Assembly (NCBI RefSeq): GCF_036013525.1
Contig: NZ_CP107853.1
Coordinates: 3,286,001-3,350,000, forward strand
From: Nonomuraea sp. NBC_00507
GTDB lineage: Bacteria; Actinomycetota; Actinomycetes; Streptosporangiales; Streptosporangiaceae
DNA length: 64,000 nucleotides
Reading direction: 5' to 3'
The notes below the pieces were generated by a model. That model was not told the origin of the DNA and did not search any database. It saw only the letters and a program-made list of their open reading frames with translations. Positions 25,431 to 34,555 of the stretch are shown piece by piece (the stretch's first letter is position 1; each line of letters opens with the position of its first letter). A program made the translations under genes and the position numbers.

Positions 25431-25994
25431 ATGACAAGAAGCGAGCGGCTCGCGGAGCAGCTGGACCGGCACTGGCGCAAGAACCTCCGGCCGCGGCTGG
25501 ACGGTCTTACCGATGAGGAGTACTTCTGGGAGCCGGTGCGCGGCTGCTGGAGCATCCGGCCACGTGGCACGTCGGCCGCACCGATGTCGGCAGGTTCGGG
25601 GGAGTGGACGATGGACTTCGCGTCCCCTGACCCGGTGCCGGCGCCGGTGACCACGATTGCCTGGCGGCTGGCGCACATCATCGTCTCGTGCCTGGGCTAT
25701 CGGGTCGAATGGCACTTCGGCGGCCAGGACGTCGACTTCCAGACGTTCGCCTACGCGGGGACCGCTGACGAGGCGCTAAAACAGCTCGATGAGATGTATG
25801 GGAGATGGAACGCGGGGGTCCGCGAGCTCTCGGACGCTGACCTGGACAATCCGCCCACGGTGGGGCCCGAGCGGTTTCCCATGGAGGGCATCGTCCTGCA
25901 CGTCAACAGGGAGCTGATCCATCACGGTGCCGAGATTTCTCTGCTGCGCGACCTCTACCGCTGGCAGGACGGAGCCGTACCGCGCCGAATATGA
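25431..25994 (+). CDS. DinB-superfamily protein
   Basis: A 187-residue four-helix-bundle protein. MTRSERLAEQLDRHWRKNLR and LTDEEYFWEPVRGCWSIRP are the typical N-terminus; TTIAWRLAHIIVSCLGYRVE and HVNRELIHHGAEISLLRDLY carry the His triad (His in LAHI, and HVNRELIHH) that binds a divalent metal. The group includes mycothiol- and bacillithiol-dependent S-transferases; the substrate is unknown. It begins 90 bp after the DUF397 gene. Confidence 0.88.
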   Translation: MTRSERLAEQLDRHWRKNLRPRLDGLTDEEYFWEPVRGCWSIRPRGTSAAPMSAGSGEWTMDFASPDPVPAPVTTIAWRLAHIIVSCLGYRVEWHFGGQDVDFQTFAYAGTADEALKQLDEMYGRWNAGVRELSDADLDNPPTVGPERFPMEGIVLHVNRELIHHGAEISLLRDLYRWQDGAVPRRI

Positions 25995-26199
25995 CTTTTC
26001 GGTAACCGGCGATCGAGCTTCGGAAACTTACTGGACTCCGTGACGCTCCATGGCTGCTGCCGCCGCGAGGCTTCACGATCTTTAACCGCCCTTCTACTTG
26101 CATGTTCGAAGTTGGCGAAGCTTCAGCATGGCCTTGTGGGTGAAGTAGCTGAGGCGGACCCGGCCGCCGTGGTCGGGGCGATCAGCGACTGCAAGGCAA

Positions 26200-26640
26200 C
26201 CGCGCCCCGACCGAGCGTGAGCAGCGGCGCCAGCGGCTGGCGGAGGAGATCGAGAAGATCTACCGCCGGTCCGGCGGCACCTATGGCTCGCCGCGCATCT
26301 TCATCGAGCTCGTCCGCGCGGGCTGGCGGATCTCGGTGAACACCGTCGCGCAGCTGATGGTCGAGCTGGGCCTGGTCGCCCGGGTGGTGCGGCGATATCA
26401 CCGAGATCAACACGGGTGAGGGCAAGCTGTATCTGGCCCAGGTGCTGGATCTGTTCTCGCGCCGTGTGCTGGGCTATGCGATGGGCGCCCACCATGACGC
26501 GTCGCTGGTGGTGGCCGCGCTGCACATGGCCGCGGCGACCCGCGGCGGCGACCTGGCCGGGGTCATCATGCACAGCGGCTACACAGCGTGTGCGACTTCA
26601 AGAGCCCGATCGACTACGAACACGAATGCGGGGCAAGCTC
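26200..26640 (+). mobile_element. IS3-family transposase (OrfB) remnant with deletions
   Basis: One frame reads EQRRQRLAEEIEKIYRRSGG, TYGSPRIFIELVRAGWRISV and LMVELGLVAR, the HTH_21 region of IS3-family OrfB. It breaks near 26390, and another frame continues with the rve integrase core GDITEINTGEGKLYLAQVLD, LFSRRVLGYAMGAHHDASLV and GVIMHSGYTA. The second catalytic Asp of the normal H-S-D-x-G block is deleted, and sequence jumps straight to the C-terminal CDFKSPIDYEHE. It has at least two internal deletions and is inactive; the terminal repeats were not found. Confidence 0.8.
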
Positions 26641-26905
26641 GGCGTTCTCACGGCTCCCGGTCAGGGCAGGCTCTGAGCCTGGCCGGCTGGAGTTCGCCCG
26701 CGATCAGCTTCCCGCAACTGCCGGATGGCGAACTGCGGAAGCCCGGAGTGCCGTCGGGATCATGCGAGGAGAGGTACGAGAAGACGGCGCTGGACCTGAA
26801 ACGCTCTCGAAAGTGTTCAGTCCAGAACTGGGTCCTTCGTCGTGGAGAGACCGGGAAGGCGAACGCGACGCGAAAACCGTCCTCGTCCGCCAGTCATCCG
26901 TGTGA

Positions 26906-27060
26906 TCAGTTGTCGCTCCTGAAGATCGTCAATACCTGCAGTACCTCCAGGTAGAGCCACACCAGCGTCGTGGTGAGACCGAACGCGGCAAGCCAGGCCG
27001 CCTTCTACGGAGCACCGTTGGCGATGGCATCCTCGACCTGCGCTCTTCCTGGGGACGAGG
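26906..27060 (-). pseudogene. Bax-inhibitor-1/YccA-family C-terminal remnant
   Basis: On the minus strand the sequence reads VEDAIANGAP, an amber codon, then KAAWLAAFGLTTTLVWLYLE and VLQVLTIFRSDN before a stop at 26906-26908. This matches the last transmembrane helix and tail of actinobacterial BI-1/YccA membrane proteins (A-W-x-A-A-F-G-L-T-x-T-L-V-W-L-Y-L-E). The in-frame TAG at the position of a usual Glu and the absence of upstream helices show it is a fragment. Confidence 0.6.
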
Positions 27061-27618
27061 GTGCTCGGTTTCAAGGATGCACCGGACCCTGCCACCACGG
27101 CGACCAGGCACGCTCGCCCGTGCCGGGGTCGCCGGCTGCGGCTACGCCGCCCTGATCGGTTGGCTCCCGTTCGTGGGGATCGGCCCGCTGATCGAACAGC
27201 GACCGCGAGTTGTCCCGGCGCTACACCGTCAGCGCCGTCCGCGCGCTGAACCGGGCCGCGTCCTCCGACGATGCGGTCCTGCGCACGATGGCCAACGCCG
27301 GCTTCATCTGGCTGAATCGGGGCCGGATCGACGGGGCGAGGGACACGACAGGGCGCATCCTGCACTACTGCACTCTCACGCTGGCGGAGGGGCAAGCCAA
27401 CCCGGCATAGAACCGGCGTGCGGTGACGACACGACGCGACCCCACACTCCGGCACTGCCACGACACATACTCGAAGTGGAGGGGCAAAGTGGCTCTGCAG
27501 ACCGGGGCGCCCGGCTCGATGCACTGTGGTCTGGCCTTGACGACGTCCGGGAGTTGCTCGGGCCGTACAACAGATCGGTGGGCTGTACGCCGACGTCCAG
27601 CCCACCGAATTGCGCGTG
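27061..27618. other. About 560 bp without a supported gene
   Basis: Short frames on the plus strand (for example GYAALIGWLPFVGIGPLIEQ near 27140 and FIWLNRGRIDGARDTTGRIL near 27307) look protein-like but are broken and unassignable. The stretch lies between transposon debris and the 3' end of the large secreted protein at 27619. Confidence 0.4.
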
Positions 27619-30147
27619 TCAGCCGATGGCGGTGACGGTCCAGCCGACCCCGATCTGGGAGCGGCTGCCGAAGCGACCGCTGCCATTGCCGGGATAGACC
27701 CACAGATTGCCACTGCCGTCGAGGGCGACCAGGTCAGTCTTGCCGTCACCGCTCAGATCCATGGCCGCGACCTTGAAATTGCTCCAGCCGGTCCCGGATT
27801 GGGTACGGCCGGCAAGAGTGACACCGTTCTGGCTCGTGTTGGCATAGAACCAGAGCTCGCCCGAGGGGTCGATCGCCATGACATCGGCGCGGTTGTCGCC
27901 GCTGAAATCGGCGGGGAAGATGCGGAAGTCGGTCCAGCCGCTGGTGCCGATCTGGGTCTTGCCACCCCCGTCGGGGTAGTAATACAGCGCGCCGTTGCTC
28001 TTGTTGATGCCGAACAGGTCGGCGTGCGGAGTGCTGTTGGCGTTGCCTGCGGCGTGGACGTAGTTGGCCCAGCCGGTGCCGATCTGCTTCTTGCCGCTGG
28101 AGGACAGAGATCCGCCCTGGTTGGGATACATCCACAGAACGCCGTCGGAGCCTGACATGACGACGTCGGCAAGGCCGTCGGCGTCCCAGTCAGTGACGAC
28201 CCATCTCAGGGAACCCCACCCGCTGCCGATCTTTACCCTGTTGCTGACGCTGACGGTGGTCAGTCCCGAGCCGCCCTGGTTCGGATACATCCACAGGTCA
28301 CCGGCTCCGTCGGTGATGATGACATCGTTACGACCGTCCCCGTCGAAGTCGTGCTTGTTCAGCGCGGGCGTGAGTGAAAGCCGGTTCCAGGTCTGGAGAG
28401 TGGACAGGACGCCCTTGAAGTGGCCGCCGAGGCTTGCGGCGCCGGTCTTGTGCGCGCCTGCGCGCAGTGCGCCGGCGGCTTTCCACTTCACCGTGTGCCT
28501 CACGCTGGCGACGTTCCGTCCGTTGACCCAGAGGATCGCGACGCCGGTGGCGGCCTTGTAGGTCACGGCGACCTGTGACCAGACACCTGCCGGAGCACTG
28601 CCCGCGGGTGCGATGGCGGTGTCCCAGACGGGACTGGCCACGTCGGATCGGCTCATGGCGAAGCGCCAGGATCCGTTCTCAGCCCAGAGTTTGAAGCCGG
28701 CGGTGTTGACGCCGTCCTGGGACAGAACGGTGCCACCGGCGGCGGGTTTGGCCCAGGCGCTGAGGCTGAAGTCGGCGTCGGTGACGACGGCGGGCCCCCT
28801 GGCTGAAAGGGTTCCGGTGGTGCCGTTGAGTTCGACGGCCGGGCTGAAGGTGTCGCCGGTCTTCCAGGTCGCGCCGGCGGTGGCGGTCAGCGGGAGGCCG
28901 GTTCCGGTGAAGGCGCTGTCGGCGCTGGCGCTGACGGCGGTGCCCGGAGTGGCTGTGGCGGGCAGGTCGGCCAGGGTCCAGGTGTGGTCGGCCACGGCGG
29001 TGGTGATGGCGTTGACCCAGGTCGCGAGATCGTCAGTGCGGGCGGCGGTGAGGGCGCTGTCGCTCCCGGCGGTGTCAGGGCATCCGGCCTGGCCCGCCTG
29101 ACTGAGAACGGCTGCGATCTTGCCGCCGTTGAGGACAGGGGCACCGGCCATCCCACTGCACACCAGCGGTCCGGCCGCGGTGGATAGTGTCGTGGCGGTG
29201 GCGCCGGTGAAGGTGACCTGCGCGCTGCGCTGTTGGTCGGTCGTCCAGTCTGTGGCCGTCATGCCGGCGCGGCTGTAGCCGACGGTGGACAGCTCGACAC
29301 CGGTGGGAGCGGCGGTGGCCACCGGGATCGGGGTGATCCCTTCGACCGGGGTGGTCAGCCGGGCCAGGACCACGTCGCGGCCGGCACGCGGGCTCAGCCA
29401 GTCGACCTTGACACCGGCCTTTCCGGGGAACGCGACATAGGTAGCGCTGGCCGGCGCGCCTTCGGTGAGCTGGGGCTGGTTCGGATCGGTGGCCAGGCAG
29501 CTTGCGGCGCCGAGCGCCCAGCGTGGTGCGACCAGCGTCGCGGTGCACTCGCGGCCGACGGTGGCGAGCTTGCCGACCGCCGTGTGCTCGCCGGTGCCCG
29601 GCGCGGGGCCGGTGCCGGCACGTAGGTGCAGCAGCATGGTCGGCGACGCATCCGGGTCTGCGCCCAGACCCACTTGAGTGCTGCCGTCCGGATCCACGTC
29701 GACGGTGAGCTGTTCGCCGTCGTCGCTGCGCAGCTTCGCGGTCACCTGGTGACCGGTGCCTTCACGCTGGCCGTCGCCGCGGATCTCGAACACGCCCGGA
29801 ACTTCGAGGTTCAGTACGCCGGAGGATGCGGTCACCTTGAAGCAGACCCGGCCGATTCCGTCAGCGCCGATGGCCTCGTCAGTGGTCCAGACCTTCAGCA
29901 GGCCGATGTCGCCCTGTGCCGGCGTGGCGCAGTCGGCTAACAGGATGTGGCCGTCGCCGGAGATCAGCCTGACGTTCTGCGCCGCCAGGATCTCCGCCGC
30001 CCCAGGGTAGGGGTAGATGCCGTTGTCCACCAGCGATGGAGGCGAGATCGCAGATGCGCTGGCTGGCGCTGGGCCGACAGCTACCGATAAGCACGCTGTC
30101 ATCGCCGCGGCGACGCCCAGCGTCACCCAGCGCGGTGATAAACCCAT
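27619..30147 (-). CDS. Secreted trypsin-fold pseudoprotease with LamG-like and FG-GAP/VCBS repeats
   Basis: 842 residues from ATG 30147 (GGAGG 8 bases upstream). Residues 1-33 are a signal peptide ending ASASA. Residues about 190-385 are a chymotrypsin-fold domain, CTATLVAPRWALGAASCLAT, GRDVVLARL, LVCSGMAGAPVLNGGKIAAV. The Asp (258) is kept, but the catalytic His is Ser216 (AASC for AAHC) and the Ser is Ala334 (GMAGAPV for GDSGGP), so it should not cleave. Residues about 430-590 form a LamG/concanavalin-like lectin domain (DFSLSAWAKPAAGGTVLSQD). Residues 590-842 hold FG-GAP/VCBS repeats with Ca-loop motifs (DFDGDGRNDVIITDG, DWDADGLADVVMSGS, DLSGDGKTDLVALDG), a likely seven-bladed propeller. 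It is divergent from the ALF-repeat gene at 30429. Confidence 0.88.
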   Translation of the reverse strand: MGLSPRWVTLGVAAAMTACLSVAVGPAPASASAISPPSLVDNGIYPYPGAAEILAAQNVRLISGDGHILLADCATPAQGDIGLLKVWTTDEAIGADGIGRVCFKVTASSGVLNLEVPGVFEIRGDGQREGTGHQVTAKLRSDDGEQLTVDVDPDGSTQVGLGADPDASPTMLLHLRAGTGPAPGTGEHTAVGKLATVGRECTATLVAPRWALGAASCLATDPNQPQLTEGAPASATYVAFPGKAGVKVDWLSPRAGRDVVLARLTTPVEGITPIPVATAAPTGVELSTVGYSRAGMTATDWTTDQQRSAQVTFTGATATTLSTAAGPLVCSGMAGAPVLNGGKIAAVLSQAGQAGCPDTAGSDSALTAARTDDLATWVNAITTAVADHTWTLADLPATATPGTAVSASADSAFTGTGLPLTATAGATWKTGDTFSPAVELNGTTGTLSARGPAVVTDADFSLSAWAKPAAGGTVLSQDGVNTAGFKLWAENGSWRFAMSRSDVASPVWDTAIAPAGSAPAGVWSQVAVTYKAATGVAILWVNGRNVASVRHTVKWKAAGALRAGAHKTGAASLGGHFKGVLSTLQTWNRLSLTPALNKHDFDGDGRNDVIITDGAGDLWMYPNQGGSGLTTVSVSNRVKIGSGWGSLRWVVTDWDADGLADVVMSGSDGVLWMYPNQGGSLSSSGKKQIGTGWANYVHAAGNANSTPHADLFGINKSNGALYYYPDGGGKTQIGTSGWTDFRIFPADFSGDNRADVMAIDPSGELWFYANTSQNGVTLAGRTQSGTGWSNFKVAAMDLSGDGKTDLVALDGSGNLWVYPGNGSGRFGSRSQIGVGWTVTAIG

Positions 30148-30428
30148 GATCAAAACCTCCGGTGATGAGCTGTCGCGGAAGCTTCCGATAGGCCGCTGAG
30201 GCCGACCGTGACGGTTGAAGGGGTTCACGACCCGTTCACCTTGCTTGCGCCTCTGCGGGTACGAAATGAGGCTAGTGAAGCCCGGTATGTTCCTGGTATA
30301 TCCGCCGATGTCTGGTATTGCCTGGCATCTGAGCATCGTGTGACACTCCGCAGAGCTGAACGGACGGTGACCAGACTCGCTCCTTCAGCGCTCCCAGTGT
30401 GCGAGTTCGAGCGGTGACGGAGGCTGCA
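30148..30428. promoter_or_regulatory. Shared promoter region of the divergent pseudoprotease and ALF-repeat genes
   Basis: 281 bp between the two starts. It contains three GGTAT copies in 50 bp (CCGGTAT, CTGGTAT and CTGGTAT, about 30281-30325), each preceded by a pyrimidine, and is locally less GC-rich than the flanking genes. Promoter hexamers cannot be assigned with confidence. The repeats are candidate regulator sites serving both genes. Confidence 0.35.
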
Positions 30429-33400
30429 GTGCAGCTGAATGTGCGTGCGCGGATGTCGATACGTCGGCAGGCGGTGATCGCGGCAATCGTGGTCCTGGCT
30501 TTGCTGGCCAACCTGCTGCAGGTGATGCCGGCATATGCGGAGGTGTCGGTCGCGGCCAATCGCTCCCTCGTGGTGTCGGCCTGGCAAGAGGGCGGCCCGC
30601 AGGTTCGATTAGCGGCCGAGGCGGCGCTGCTGGGCACGGACGCTCAGGTCAGCGCGTTCCTGGCCGAGGGATGGAACCATGCCCAGCGCCTCGACCAGCG
30701 GGACAGCCTTGCGAGCATCATCAGTGACGGTGGTCCGGCGTTGCGCGCGAAGGCTCGGGCCGCCTCGGACGCGGACGCTGCGGGCGACCAGAACGCGATC
30801 CCCACCTTCCTGAACAGCGGATGGCAGGGCCCGTCGGACATCGATACGCGGGTGTCGGTGAACCAGTTGATGGCCGCCGGCGGCGATCAGGTCAAGCAGG
30901 CGGCTCAGGCCGTACTGGACTCCGGGACCACCCAGGAGCTGCAGGAGTTCCTGGCGTCCGGCTGGCAGGCGCAGTGGAACACCGACCAGCGGCTGCGGAT
31001 CAACCAGGCCATGGCCACCGGTGGCCCGCAGGTCCGCGCCGCGGCCCAGAAGGCGCTCGACGCGGGCACGCCAGAAGCACAGGAGGCATTCCTCACCTAC
31101 GGCTGGGCGGTGGCATCGGCGCGGGACGACGAGATCGCGACGCTGCAAGACCTGCTCGGCCAAGCGCAGGCGGCCGGCGCGCTGGCGGCGCAGGAGACCG
31201 CCAACGCCGTTGCCGAGGGTGGCCGCGCCAAGGACGCCGCAGCAGCGGCGCGCCGGTCCGCGGAGGAGGCCGCTGCCGCGACCGAGGCTGCGCGCAACAA
31301 CATGGCTGAAGCGAAGGCGCAGGCCAAGCGGGCGGCGACTGCAGCGCAGAAGGCGGCTGACGCTGCTCAGGTGGCCGTTGAGGCTGCTGCGGCGGCGGTC
31401 CGGGCGGCGCGAGCAGCCGCCCATGCAGCGGCGCTGGCTGCGCAGATGGCAACGAAGGCCAATCAGTATGCCACCGCAGCTTTTCTCAAGGCTAATGAGG
31501 CGGTCCTAGATGCCTCGAAGGCGGAAGACGCACGACATGCGGCGCAGGCAGCCACCGCGATCGCGAAGGACACGAAGAGCTTCGTAGCAGTAGCAGAACA
31601 GGCAGCCAAGGCGTTCGAGGCCATGTACGGTGCTGTCGCATCCGCTACGAGCGCGGCCGAGAATGCCATGGCGGCAGCGTCCGCCAATGAGCAGGCGGTC
31701 CGGTTCGCCAACGCGGCGGGCTGGGCTGCCGAGGAGGCTGTCGAGGCGGCGGCGAGAGCGCGAGCCAACGCCGAGCGGGCCGTCCGGGCGGCACGGGCGG
31801 CGGAGAACTATCTCAGGGTAGCCGTCGATGCCGCGTACAAGGCGCGAGATGCCGCCAACCGGGCAGCAGCCAACGCCGAGGCCGCGGCAGCCGCGGCTCT
31901 TGATGCCGCGGAGCACGCCGGTGAGGCCGCAGAGGCGGCGAAACGGGCCACCGACTATGCCAACGCCGCCACCGCGGCAGCGCAACAAGCACTGGACACC
32001 GCAGCCGAGGCGGCCGCGCTGTTCGATGCGGCGCGGACCGCCGACGCCGAGCGCTTGGCGGTGGCCCGTGATGAGGGATTGGAGAACGCCCGGGCAGCCA
32101 ACGTCGCGTATGAGGCGCACCGGCGCGTCGCCGACTGGGACATCGACCAAGCCGCCAAACGCGACGCCGAAACCAACAGTCTCATGGCCGTGGCGATCAA
32201 CCCGACGACCGAGCGCGGCGCCGCGGTGGCGGCGGCCCGCAAGGTTGCGCTCAACTTGGCCAGCGGCCAGGGCGCCTGGACCAAGCAGGCGGCGCTTGCC
32301 GCGCTGGGCGGGGCTGACGATCTCGTGCTGGAGTTCGTCCGCACTGGCATCGCCGGTGCCGCGGCACAGGACAACCGCCTCGCGGTGATGAACCTGGCGG
32401 TGAACGAGAACGCCGCTTTGGCAGCAGCGGCCAATACGGCGCTGGCCGGCAGCGACCAGACGGTCGCGACCTTCCTGCGTACGCAGAACTATCCCGGCCG
32501 CTACAGCGCGGACCGGACGAAGGTCAACCAGATCCTGACCGCGGCCAAGGCGGCCGGTGACGTCGTGCTGGCGCAGCGGGCCCAGCAAGCCCTCGACGTC
32601 GACACGCTGCAGGCGTTGCGTGACTTCCTCGACACCGGCCAGTACACCGCGGCGACCATCGGTGAACGGGTGCTGGTCAACCAGATCCTGGCCAACCCGG
32701 ACAGCGGGCCGGAATTGAAGGCGGCCGCGCAGATCGCCTTGGAGGGACCGGCCCCAGGCCTGCGGCAGTTCCTCAGCACCGGCCGGTTCACCGCAGCCGA
32801 GCGGGACTACGAAAGCGCGACTCACCTTGCTGTGGTCGCAGGTCTGCACCAAAAGATCAGTCAGGTCGCCGAGACGGCAGCGCAGGATGCTCTGAAAGCG
32901 CAGAGCGTAGCCGCCCGAGCCCGCAACGATGCCGCTCAGGCTGCGTCCTACGCTCAGCAGGCGCTCGACTCGGCGAGCCGGGCTGCCGGCTACGCGCAGA
33001 AGGCAAGCACTTATGCCAGCCAAGCTGCGGCCTCGGTGGACAAGGCCGCAGCCGCGGTCAAGACCGCCCGCGCGGCGGCCACCCGGGCCACGACCTCAGC
33101 TCGCAGCGCCATCCGGTCGGCCACTTGGGCGATCCACTCCTACCAGGTCGCCGTCAACGCCGCCAATGCGGCCTTCAAAGCGGCCAGCGTCGCCTACGAG
33201 GCAGCCCGTCGAGCCGGCGGGGATGCCGCCGGTGCCATCTCGGCGGGCAAGGAGGCTTACTCCGCCTATGAGGACGCCTATGGCGCGGCCATCTTCCAAT
33301 GCGAAGTCGATTACGGTGGCGAAGAACTCGCTGGGTGGGAGGACTTGCTCGACCCCGAGGGCGAGTGGCACGAAACCTGTATCCGCAACATTATTGCGGA

Positions 33401-34301
33401 CCCGGAAGAGCTGATCCCGCGGGCATACCTCAACTCCGGCTTCTGCGAGCTGTTGTATGCGCCAACCACCCAACTTTACGAGAACTGCATTCAGTCCGTC
33501 CTGGATCCCGCGTTCCGAGGAATGCAAAATCTCACTTATGCCGCTGAGCTGAGCGGGGCATTGATGGAATCCTGGGGATTTATACAGGGCGCGGCCCTCG
33601 CTATGTATACCTGGAGGATTCCGAATTCAAAATTCGGGAACGGCCTGAGGGACGTTCTCAAAATCGGGCTCGGAGTTTACCATCTCATCAACGGTGATAG
33701 ATCGCTGGCCGAGGTGCTGTCTGACATTAGCCCGATTCCTTTCTCCCGCGAGATGATCGATCAGCTCAGCGTCGGCTCCCAGGCGCTCAAGACGGCTTAC
33801 GCGGCTGCTGGAATGGGCGCGGGGGCGGTCTACCAAGTCCAAATAACGCTGAGCCGAGTCAAGGCGGTTGCCGCCGTTCCGACTGCTCAGGCGATGCTCG
33901 CCGGTGACTACTCCACCGCCATGAACACTGCTTTCTTCTGGTCGGGCCGCACCGCGACATCGTCTGGCGGGTACGTGGCGGCAGGACCTGATGCTGCCGC
34001 TGAGATAGCGCGAGGCATGGGCGGCACTACGCTCGAAGCTCTCATGGGCAGCCGCGGAATTCCGCAGGCGGAGCGGGGCTCCATTCACCCCTTGCTGGTC
34101 GAGGTATGGCAGAAGGTGATCGCCGCCTATGCCCGAGGTGTCTCAGGAGAGGTCAGAGTGGTTCTTGGAGAAGACCTGGGTCCGGGCAGCGTCTGGAAGA
34201 ACATCGAGTGTCCCGCGCTCATGTCCAATCCCAACGTCACCAAGGTGACCGCGATCGACCTGACCACACGGGCGACGAGGGTGATCTCGAACTGTGATTG
34301 A
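30429..34301 (+). CDS. Large exported ALF-repeat, alanine-rich protein with toxin-like C-terminus
   Basis: 1290 residues from GTG 30429 (GGAGG 5 bases upstream). The N-terminus has a basic segment and hydrophobic helix (QAVIAAIVVLALLANLLQVM, then PAYAE), a signal peptide or anchor. Residues about 45-230 are ALF repeats (FLAEGWNHAQRLDQR, FLNSGWQGPSDIDTR, FLASGWQAQWNTDQR). Residues 235-560 are Ala-rich heptad-like helix, a second ALF block spans about 590-810 (FLRTQNYPGRYSADRTKVNQ), then more Ala-rich helix to about 960. The rest has six or more Cys and ends WKNIECPALMSNPNVTKVTA. Such modular proteins resemble secreted polymorphic toxins. A TTA codon is at 30609-30611. No immunity gene follows. 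Confidence 0.87.
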   Translation: MQLNVRARMSIRRQAVIAAIVVLALLANLLQVMPAYAEVSVAANRSLVVSAWQEGGPQVRLAAEAALLGTDAQVSAFLAEGWNHAQRLDQRDSLASIISDGGPALRAKARAASDADAAGDQNAIPTFLNSGWQGPSDIDTRVSVNQLMAAGGDQVKQAAQAVLDSGTTQELQEFLASGWQAQWNTDQRLRINQAMATGGPQVRAAAQKALDAGTPEAQEAFLTYGWAVASARDDEIATLQDLLGQAQAAGALAAQETANAVAEGGRAKDAAAAARRSAEEAAAATEAARNNMAEAKAQAKRAATAAQKAADAAQVAVEAAAAAVRAARAAAHAAALAAQMATKANQYATAAFLKANEAVLDASKAEDARHAAQAATAIAKDTKSFVAVAEQAAKAFEAMYGAVASATSAAENAMAAASANEQAVRFANAAGWAAEEAVEAAARARANAERAVRAARAAENYLRVAVDAAYKARDAANRAAANAEAAAAAALDAAEHAGEAAEAAKRATDYANAATAAAQQALDTAAEAAALFDAARTADAERLAVARDEGLENARAANVAYEAHRRVADWDIDQAAKRDAETNSLMAVAINPTTERGAAVAAARKVALNLASGQGAWTKQAALAALGGADDLVLEFVRTGIAGAAAQDNRLAVMNLAVNENAALAAAANTALAGSDQTVATFLRTQNYPGRYSADRTKVNQILTAAKAAGDVVLAQRAQQALDVDTLQALRDFLDTGQYTAATIGERVLVNQILANPDSGPELKAAAQIALEGPAPGLRQFLSTGRFTAAERDYESATHLAVVAGLHQKISQVAETAAQDALKAQSVAARARNDAAQAASYAQQALDSASRAAGYAQKASTYASQAAASVDKAAAAVKTARAAATRATTSARSAIRSATWAIHSYQVAVNAANAAFKAASVAYEAARRAGGDAAGAISAGKEAYSAYEDAYGAAIFQCEVDYGGEELAGWEDLLDPEGEWHETCIRNIIADPEELIPRAYLNSGFCELLYAPTTQLYENCIQSVLDPAFRGMQNLTYAAELSGALMESWGFIQGAALAMYTWRIPNSKFGNGLRDVLKIGLGVYHLINGDRSLAEVLSDISPIPFSREMIDQLSVGSQALKTAYAAAGMGAGAVYQVQITLSRVKAVAAVPTAQAMLAGDYSTAMNTAFFWSGRTATSSGGYVAAGPDAAAEIARGMGGTTLEALMGSRGIPQAERGSIHPLLVEVWQKVIAAYARGVSGEVRVVLGEDLGPGSVWKNIECPALMSNPNVTKVTAIDLTTRATRVISNCD

Positions 34302-34327
34302 TTCTTAAGCGGAGTCGATCCAAAAGT

Positions 34328-34361
34328 CCGCACCGGCATCCTGGTCGGGGTGCCGGTGCGG
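34328..34361. terminator. Stem-loop terminator after the ALF-repeat gene
   Basis: CCGCACCGGCA pairs perfectly with TGCCGGTGCGG across a 12-base loop, 27 bp beyond the stop codon at 34301. No U-tract follows, as is common in high-GC actinomycetes. Confidence 0.7.
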
Positions 34362-34555
34362 AGCCGGGCGCACCCATAGTGAGCCGCCGGGACCATTCAC
34401 CCCATCCTCGCGCGCTTCGAGAACATCGACCCCAGCCAGCCCGGGCGGCGCGCGATCGGCCGTTCCTTCGCCCGGCGGCTCGCCGCGGGCACCGGCCCGG
34501 GACCACGCTCCAGACCCGTTCTGCCCTTCGCCTGAGACGTCAGGAGAGGGCCGGG

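Noticed and set aside
34388..34535. Frame reading TIHPILARFENIDPSQPGRR and RAIGRSFARRLAAGTGPG
   Set aside because: Looks protein-like and could be a gene tail, but I cannot assign a family and there is no start; not called.
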